NCBI GenBank assembly: GCA_003290165.1
Contig: QNQO01001173.1
Location: 1 to 64,000, forward strand
DNA: 64,000 bases
Reading direction: 5' to 3'
Origin: Berberis thunbergii
Taxonomy: Eukaryota > Streptophyta > Magnoliopsida > Ranunculales > Berberidaceae
In this document: positions 56,239 through 64,000 of the stretch, piece after piece
Numbering within the stretch: the first letter of the stretch is position 1
How the letters are laid out: every line of letters begins with the position of its first letter
Made by a program: the position numbers and the translations under genes
Notes under the pieces: generated by a model
Database searches by the model: none
What the model was told of the DNA's origin: nothing
What the model saw: the letters and a program-made list of their open reading frames with translations, nothing else

Positions 56239-57914
56239 TCAGTGTCAATATTTTGTCGAATAATTCTTATTAGATTCGATCAATCAATTTTTGTAAACTT
56301 GGTATCGTTGGGCTGATTCCGCTAGATTTGTATATTTCAAGAGACGGCAATTATCAATCATTTTTCCAATTGTTCTCTTTTTATATTTTAGTCTTTGTCA
56401 AATGTCTAACATTTCAAGAGACGGCAATCATCAATCAATTTTCTAATTATTTTCTTTTTATATTTTGGTCTTTGTTTTTAAGTTGATTTTTTATTTATTT
56501 ATGTCATTGCAAGACTAATTTTGTAGTCAATCAATTGTATGCATGCTTCCACTAAGCTTTTGCGTACCTTTTTGCCTAAATTGTCCATATTCATTTTTTC
56601 CACTAGACTGATTTCTTATTTAAACCATCCTTTGGACCACATGGGAGGTTATCTTTCTTGCTAATGATGTGTTTATATGCTCATTTTCAAGTCTCTACGA
56701 ACTAGATTTTCATATAAGTGTTTGGGCATACTTTAAGTCATACATAACCACTTAATCTTCAATTTTAGGCCGTATGGCATCCCATATTTTGACGAAAATA
56801 AATAATAATATAGTCATTTGTGAAGAAATGTACGATGAAACTCAAAATAAAGATGAAAAGATAAGCTTAAAGGCCCAATTATTATTATTATTATTATTTT
56901 TTTCTGAATTAACATGTTTGGGTTATGGTTCTAACCGCACAGCTTGTCGAATCTTTGGTCACTTTACCCATGTTAATACCACTTTTTAATTTAATTTTTC
57001 TTAGACAAAAAATAAAAACAAAAAACTATAGGGTGTTTGTATTTTATTCTGAATAGAGTCGCAACTCTTAATAAGAAGTGAGACAACCATATTTAGGGTG
57101 TTTGTTTTTAGTTCTGATTAGAAGTTGAACTTTTTATTGGAGTAAGTAATAGGAAGGTGTTGATCACTTAAAACTGAGAGAGTGTTTATTTTGGTTTCTG
57201 AATAGAGCCAAAAGTCTTAATAAGAAGTGAGACACTTAGTTTAGAATGTTTGTTTTTAGTTTTGATCGGAAGTTGAAGTTTTGATTGGAATAAACACCCC
57301 CATGGTGCATATCACTTAGCACTCAATTTTTAATGAAAATTTATTTCAATAATAACTTCATAATAAATTCATAATGAGTGCTACTACCCTCTCCTCTACA
57401 AATCATCCCCTCTTATTTCTACATTCTCTTTATCATGTGAGAAATGTTGCCACCACTACCACCACCCTCCCTGGCCTCCCCTCCTCCTCTTGCATCTATT
57501 CCTATTCTTCTCTATTGAAAATTATACGAGGAATGAATAAAGATATATGGTGGTTTCTGGTAGTGGTGGAAAGTGGTCTCAATGGTATTTGGATGAAAGA
57601 AAACAAGTGGAAAAGGGGGTTAATGTTGATGGTTTATAGTGGGCGGTAAGAGTTATGGTGGTGGGAAAAAATTGACTTCAAGTCAGCACCTAAAAACAAA
57701 CACCATTTTATTTTACATTTTTCAATCAGCAGCTCATTCAAAAGCAAAACAAATAGTTCATTCAGAACTAACTCCATTTAGAAATTAGCATCTAACCACT
57801 TAAAAAAAATCACCCTCTGAATGCTTAATGAAAATTCATTCAAATAATAACTTCACAATAAATTTGTAATAACTACTGTGCTACCCATCTTCTCCACCAT
57901 CCATCTCTTCTCTA
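56239..57914 (+). repeat. X tail and GGGTGTTTGTTTT MITE, copy 2
   Basis: 56239-57010 is the X tail. 57025-57830 is the MITE-like segment shared with 35125-35890. The duplicate is cut at 57914 by the next insertion. Confidence 0.7.
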
Positions 57915-58170
57915 CCTCTTTGTTGCGGGCTTAAATGGCCTAAATAAATAGGCAAATTTGACCCACTTGTAATAACTGCAAGTGCACGGTGTCTAACTAG
58001 TAAACAACGGCAAGTACGGGTCGATCCCACGAGGAAAGTGGATGCAATTGAATTTAATAATTTAACTAAACTAATTTGGAGAAAATGGGGGTTACAACAA
58101 TCAAAATATCTAAACTAAAAATAAATTAAAAATAATAAAAATAAAAGATGGATGTTGTGGGGTTTGGACT

Positions 58171-60610
58171 TTTTTTTTTTTAAAAAAAAAAAAAAATTGA
58201 ACATCCAGTGGGGAGGGGCAACTATGGGATGCCAGACCTTTATTACTTATCAAAAAATTGATTTACAAACTAAACGGGGGTACTTTATGACTTTACCCGT
58301 TGAAAATCCAAGTCTTGGAAAGGAACCGAAAGTGGAATCCATTCCAAAATCAACAAAAAACTGGGCACAAAAACTGCTTAGCTAGTCTAGAAAATTAAAG
58401 AGCCATACAAAATTGACGCGCATCCTCGCACCTACGGCAATACCAACGGAACCCTGCAAACCATGGATAAACCATACCCATGCTGAAAAACCATCGCAGA
58501 TACAGACCACCAGTCCCTGCAATTGTCCCGCATCTGCAACACCTGCTCATGCAGCAGCAAGGCGCAATGAATCCTGCGATTGATCACAATTTCCTGATTT
58601 AGCGCTGTATGCATATCAGCACTAAAACTGTGACGCAGCCGCGTGAACACAGCCACCAAACTGACACCATTTCAGCAGGCCGCATACCAGATATCCCCCA
58701 GCAGTCAGCAAGCCAATTCCTCGCAGCAAACCATCGCCTCGCAGCAAGCCAAACTCAGCCCAGCACAGCACCAGAGTGCTAGAAGCGGGCGTCCAGACTG
58801 CCTGATCTCGCCTGCAGTCCAGTCGACAGCACAGATCGCTGGAAGTTTGAAGCCACAGCGTCAAAAAAATAGAGGACACTCTGTTTTACAGCAGAGTGCC
58901 CTGCCATGGGCTGAACCTGTAATCTCCACTGCTCAACCTTGCGACGCCTAGTCTTTCCCATGACGTATGTAAGCCATATGGCTACGGTCAAGCACTACTA
59001 AACCTGCCACCCTCCTAGGGAGATCATTTGCAGCGAAAGAGACCGTCGTATGCTCTCGTTGTGCTCTAGTGGCTAAAGCATCCGCCACCGCATTGACTTC
59101 TCTATAAATGTGGGAGCAAGTCAATGTCAATTGTTCCGCCAGCTGCTTGATATCTTTTAAAATATTCTCCAACTGCCACGGTATTTTAAAATTACCCTTG
59201 AACCACCCACAAACAATTTTCGAATCCGTCTGAACAAAAACCTGCTTAAATCCCAACGAGAGACAAAGTCGGAGACCCTCAGCTAGAGCCATAAGTTCCG
59301 CTTTATTGTGTGAGCCTGCACCAAAAAAAATTTGCTTCCTCGCAACACAAAGACCCCTAGAGTCTCTAATAATTGCACCTCCAGCAGCCATGTTCTTACA
59401 GGAAGATCCATCCACATTAAGAGCAACAAAATCTGGCGGAGGGGGATGCCAAAAGACAATTCTACTAAGCTTTCTCAAAACTGGAATTTCTTGTATCCCA
59501 AAGCCCATAATGGAGCCTTATGCCAACTGACTCGCTTAGGAGTTATAAAATTGTTAGCTAAAAGCAAATTGCGCCGAATATTCAGAATCACAAAAGCAGG
59601 ATTAGGAACAGTATTATCATATACACATTTGCACCGTTGTTTCCATATTTCCCATAAAATAAACATAGGAGTGAGAAGTGATATCACACCTGTTTGTGTG
59701 TTCATTTTGGCACGCCTGAACCAAATGACAAGTGTCGTGGAGATTTCCGCCGATTTTCTAATATGCACATCAAAAATCAACTCAAAATGGCGCCATACCT
59801 GCATCGCCAGTTCTCCATCCAAAAACAAATGATTCAGAGATTCTCGTTGTGGCATAGTGCAACATCTACATCTAGAGGCCAGACTAAATCCGCATCTGTA
59901 TAACTCCCCATCCACTGGTACCCCTCTATGGAGTAATTTCCACACCAAAACTGAGATTCTAGAAGGGATACTGTCATGCCACAACAATTTATAAAGGTCA
60001 TTAACCGTCCCTTTCCTCCGAAGCAAAGCATAGGCCGACTGAAGAGAAAAAATCCCATTTTGGTTCGGAACCCATATACATTCATCCTCTTGAAATTGCT
60101 CGCCATATAATCTATCAGCAAAAATTCTCCGAGCTAGATGCCTGATTTCCGGATTAACCAATTCAAAGTTGGTTGAAATCACCTCATTTATCGAAGGCCA
60201 CACACCTTGAGTAACCAAAGCCGCCGATCTTCTGAAGGATACTACCGTATTCCAAATTTTCTCAAAAAAACTGATATTTCGGGACCAACGCGCCAAAGCG
60301 AGTTACTTAGAATAAGGGATTTGCCAAGCATGAGTTCTTTGAAAAATGGGGAAGACCCAATTTTCACTAACTGACCGTTCAAAGCCACCCCATGCACCCA
60401 GTATTTACTTCTCATGAAATTAGCCCAAAGAGAATCCGACGTAAGAAGGCGCCAAAGTGCCTTGAGGTGAAAAGCCCTCATAACCACCAACAAATCTCTC
60501 ACACCCAGACCTTTTTCATCTTGTAAAAAACAAATAGTAGTCCATGAAACCCATTTTTTCTTCAGTCTTCCTTCACAATCCCCCCAGAAAAAGTCTGCCA
60601 ACAATATTAA
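58171..60610 (-). mobile_element. 5'-truncated LINE (RT tail, zf-RVT, RNase H)
   Basis: A T run at about 58171-58182 marks its 3' end. Minus frames 60604-60242 and 60296-59475 give the region after the RT (FFWGDCEGRLKKKWVSW, KGLGVRDLLVVMRAFHLKAL) and the zinc-binding part (WHDSIPSRISVLVWKLLHRG, CRCCTMPQRESLNHLFLDGE). 59508-58948 gives a nearly intact RNase H (LNVDGSSCKNMAAGG, KAELMALAEGL, QTDSKIVCGW, REVNAVADALA). Two frame breaks. Same family as 37076-38765 but less decayed. Confidence 0.85.
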
Positions 60611-62160
60611 AATCTAAATTACTGAAATTATAAACGAGAAGCTCTAGGGATGAGGATCCATTGCTTACACCGAAGATGTGATCATTAAAATTCAATTCCA
60701 ATCATATCAGTTTTTGTCAAACATGAACAATTTATTTCAAGCAAATAAACTCGTACCAAGTATTAAATGTCTTTTTAGGGCACACTTAATCAAAGTCTAA
60801 GCTTAATAATTTTTAGCACATGCTTTGAATATTGAGAAAATGTGAATCTAACTACCGAACATATCAATTTTTTAATCGAACATGAAAGGTGAAAACAATT
60901 TATCAATTTTCAGAAATAAATTGTTTATCAATTAAGCATTTAAGTCAGTAAAATAAATTATACAACCCTTTTGGTTTGTCGCAAACTCGATGTGGTGGTA
61001 CTCAGCAGATCAGCAGGTGGTCCGAACACAAATCCCGAGAAAAATGTTACAAGTGTTCTGTGGCTGCTCAGAGAGAAGCTCGGGGTGCCAATAACCAACT
61101 GATTTCGAAAATCAGTTGGTTCCCACCAAAAAAACTGCGCCGCTTTGCACCTTCGTCTCCAGCAAGTAGCGCCGCTCACGCTGCCTCGTTTCGGCTCCTC
61201 GCGAGCTCCTTCGTCCTCCAACAGGGTCCGGAACCTGCAAAAGAGAGAGTGAGATGCGATGAGAACACAAAAAAAAACAGAGAGAGGGATGCGAACACTG
61301 TCCTGTTTCTACTCCTCTGTATCGTGGTGGTTGTGCTCTGAGATGGTTGTGTTGCTGAATAAGAAGAACAGACAGAGAGCGAGATGGGAGAGAGGACGAG
61401 AACGGGTGACTGAAATAGGAGCGGTGCTCCCTGTTTCTACTCCTGTCACAATGGTTGTGTGCTAGCTGACCGTCGCTTGCGACGGTGATCGTGAGAGAGG
61501 GAAACAAGAAGGAGGCCGAGACGAAGGGAGGGCGGTGATGGCGAAGCTCGGTGGTGTGGACGGTCTGTCTAGCTCTGTCACGAGCGGTGTACAGAGTTGT
61601 GGGCGACTGTGAGTGTGTGAAACAGAGTATGGAGGTGGTGTCTGATGGTGGTGGCTCTGTGGTTGTTGGACGGTGGTGGTGGTTTTGTTTGATTGGGATG
61701 GTGATGAGAATCACAACATGTGAGAAAGAGGTTTTGATTTTCTGTAATGTTTTTTCTTCCCTTCTCTTCCTCCCCTTTCTCATCCAATTCTCTTGTATTT
61801 ATAGAGAATAGACAAAATAAATAGAGGTAAAATCAAATCTGGATATGGGACAATTGGGAGAATATTCTTTGGGTTGGTTGGGCTTGGCATTGGGTTTGGG
61901 TTCATGGGTTAGGTTTTGGGTTTAAGGGTTTGATTTTGGGTTTGGTTTTGAGTTTAGGTTATGGGCTTAGGCTATTCTCACCTCCACTTCCTTTGAAGTC
62001 ACCGTCTGGGATTGTTCATTGCATTTTTCTCTGATTTCTTCGTTACAGCTCCAAATTCTACAAAAACACAAAATTTAATAATTAATCTAAAATAAGATAA
62101 AAATAAGGATTAACAAAGATATAATAAGAGGTAATAATGTTATAATTATGTGATTATCAC
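60611..62160. other. Right part of the 4.2 kb insertion
   Basis: GAGA-rich and CT-rich stretches near 61240-61420 and 61480-61800 give open frames on both strands without known domains. 61850-61980 is G/T-rich with loose GGGTTTNGG words. No gene supported. Confidence 0.4.
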
Positions 62161-63229
62161 TCCTCTCTATCACAAGCAGTATCGTCGCCACCACCTTACC
62201 TTCCTTTTTTTTTTCTATCTTGAGATTTTATGAGGAATGGAAAGGGATATATGGTTGTTTTTTGGTAATGGAAGGGAGATCATAGTGTTTGGAGGAGAGG
62301 AGAGTCCCCAAAATCAAAATCTATCTAATGAAAAGGCATAGTGTTGTGTTACCATGAACCCACCTTAACAAAATAGTTTTCATAACTAATTTTCTCTCTA
62401 AGAAATATTACCCTAGGAATAGAAAACAAGGAAAATAAACCCTCTTAACCTTGACTGTTGACCAAGCTTGACTACTGACTGTAGTTGATTGTGGTTAGTC
62501 TTGACTGTTGATCTGAGTTTGACTGTGTAAGTTATGATTATTGGACCGAGTGGTCCATTGACCAGGTCTTCACTGAGCTTTGATTTATTTTGATCAAGTC
62601 TAAAGTGCAAACCGTAACTCCGATTTCGACATATTTCACAGTTGCAATTTTCGTGTCGAGATCTATTAAATGAAATTGTTATTTTACAAGTATGGTAAAT
62701 TTATATTTTTACCCTTCAAAGTTAATATGCCTCAATATGCATGTTTTTGATCTGTGACTATGTTTTGTTCATGATTTGAATTATGAATTTCTTGAATAGT
62801 GACATGTATGCATATCGGAACTTGTTTATCTATGTAGAAATTAGTTTTTATGGTCTTTTTTATTTATGAGAAATGTTTGTGCCTGAGAGCATCTCCAATG
62901 CCAAAAATCACTTTTATTCCTAGAGTTAAATAGAAAACAAAAGAGAATATCAAGATACTTAATGGTGTGGTGGAGATCTAAACACAAACAACGATGTTTT
63001 TAGTGTTAATCCATAATTTTTCTGAAAATTTCAGTTCAAACAAATTAGTAAACAATTTTACCGTAATTTTTAGCTAAATGAAATTTGACTGGATCATCCT
63101 AAACTAAAGTGACATTAAAAGCCCAAATTAATCATTTTATCCCAACCCCACTTTTTTAATTAACCTTTTAGCCCCGAAATCTAATGCAGAACCCAAATCA
63201 GATCCACCCGACATCAAATCTTTGTCTAT
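62161..63229. other. Continuation of the duplicated flank, then unique DNA
   Basis: 62161-62215 continues the sequence interrupted at 57914. 62410-62530 has several TTGACTGTTGACC words in alternating orientation. No gene. Confidence 0.4.
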
Positions 63230-63870
63230 TTTTCTTCATCAAATCTCGAGTGCAACAAGAGCAGAACACTGCAGATGCTCCTTTCATAAACTGTAAAAGC
63301 TTAGAGGAAATGGGAAAAGGTGAACATTTTTTGGCACCAGGATATCCCAAATGATCATTGGTCGTTGTCCTTGCTCCTAAATACAATTTGACAAGCATGT
63401 AGTCTTGGTATTTTACCTAAATGCCGTCTTTGGAATATTTCAGAATTCTTGTCATTTCTATGTAGGTATTGACAAGCATGTAGTCTTGGTATTTTACCTA
63501 AATGCCGCCTTTGGGATATTTCAGAATTCTTGTCATTTCTATGTAGGTAACCTTGATCCGTACTTACAGAAAATTAGGATGGTGTTCGGCCTGCCTTACT
63601 CAATGCATGATCTCAATAAGTTGAATGCGACACTAATATATTTTTTCAGGCAGAACATCCTAGGTTCTCTATTTTGTCGAGGACGGGGTTTGAATGGGAA
63701 AGATAACCATGTGAAATTTCCAGCAGATTTAGTAAGTTGATATGTTGAATTCTGCAATTTTAATTGATAATCTTCATAATACATTCATATAAAGTTCACT
63801 GCTAAGTCATCAGCAATTGTTACCTCTGCAGGTTGTTGATACAGTTAAAGAAGTGGTGGACTATATCTAG
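63230..63870 (+). pseudogene. X gene fragment, copy C
   Basis: Two in-frame 81-bp units, an exon-like segment 63547-63731 with a GTAAGT donor, and the last exon 63832-63870 (VVDTVKEVVDYI, stop). It shares the extra T with copy B. Nearly identical to 45050-45668. Confidence 0.5.
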
Positions 63871-64000
63871 ACCAAGGAATGCCATTCATCAGTCCCAATA
63901 TTAATTTGTCAAAGAATTCTTATTATATTTGATGAATCAATTTTTGAAAACTTGGTATTGTTGGACAGTATCTGCCAAATCTCTATCATTTCAAGCGATG
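63871..64000 (+). repeat. Tail of the X module, cut by the window end
   Basis: Matches 45669-45800. The sequence continues beyond the window. Confidence 0.85.

Larger units (their letters stand above)
57915..62160. mobile_element. 4.2 kb insertion of unknown class with a nested LINE
   Basis: Compared with 35960-36000, the sequence CTCTACCTC | TCCTCTCTATCAC is opened here by 4.2 kb. A CTC could be a 3-bp duplication. The left end starts TTTGTTGCGGGC and soon has GTGCACGGTGTC and GGGTCGATCCCACGAGG words; the right end is ATTATGTGATTATCAC. I see no long terminal repeats. The class is undetermined. Confidence 0.6.

Noticed and set aside
58622..58951. Gln/Ser-rich open frames on both strands
   Set aside because: They fall in the 3' region of the minus-strand LINE and have no known domain.
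61112..61783. Minus-strand open frame of 223 codons
   Set aside because: Composition is driven by GA/CT-rich repeats; no domain; a plus-strand frame is equally open.
61850..61980. Interstitial telomere repeat
   Set aside because: GGGTTTNGG words are irregular and do not form TTTAGGG tandem units.

Overview
The window is nuclear DNA of a flowering plant, most likely a core eudicot. The evidence is GT-AG introns, a family of LRR receptor kinases of the FLS2/EFR/Xa21 type (subfamily XII), a GH17 beta-1,3-glucanase, the first exon of a TONNEAU1-like gene, plant L1-type LINEs with an RNase H tail, Ty1/copia remnants, and many short DNA transposons with clear target-site duplications (TSDs). The species cannot be named from the sequence.

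Layout. Three near-full-length LRR-RLKs are present: RLK-1 (2456-5907, +), RLK-2 (21822-18404, -) and RLK-3 (55868-52375, -). Each has one long first exon, an intron at the same place in the kinase domain and a short second exon. All three are interrupted in this assembly. At least six RLK fragments lie between them: exon 2 at 8672, a 5' end at 10890, a signal-peptide scrap at 26760, a 5' end at 32868, an exon 2 split by retroelements at 40961-44929, and an exon 2 at 50810-51195. The fragments travel with a second module, here called X: a short gene-like segment of unknown family plus about 1 kb of non-coding tail. X or its tail occurs at 1, 7265, 17205, 33182, 45000, 56185 and 63230. The locus is therefore an old set of direct and inverted segmental duplications of an RLK+X unit.

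Insertions sit on top of this. A 2.9 kb LINE carrying only ORF1 (21843-24726) separates the RLK-2 coding region from its upstream DNA. A solo LTR (41311-41758) and a 3.1 kb head-to-head copia chimera with a perfect 5-bp TSD (41799-44918) disrupt one RLK exon. hAT-like elements with 8-bp TSDs lie at 28801, 33582 and 49356, Harbinger-like elements with 3-bp TSDs at 39896 and 47400, and foldback MITEs at 1641 and 8840. Truncated LINEs lie at 13010, 37076 and 58171.

Genes outside the RLK family are few: the glucanase at 30899-32108 (complete except for one missing base), the orphan TON1 exon at 36476-36562, and unidentified splice-like fragments near 15.9-16.6 kb. RLKs of this subfamily and PR-2 glucanases both serve immunity, so this looks like a fast-turnover defence locus, mostly decayed here. 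Several breaks are one-base changes in or next to short homopolymers, so assembly error must be excluded before calling the genes dead.
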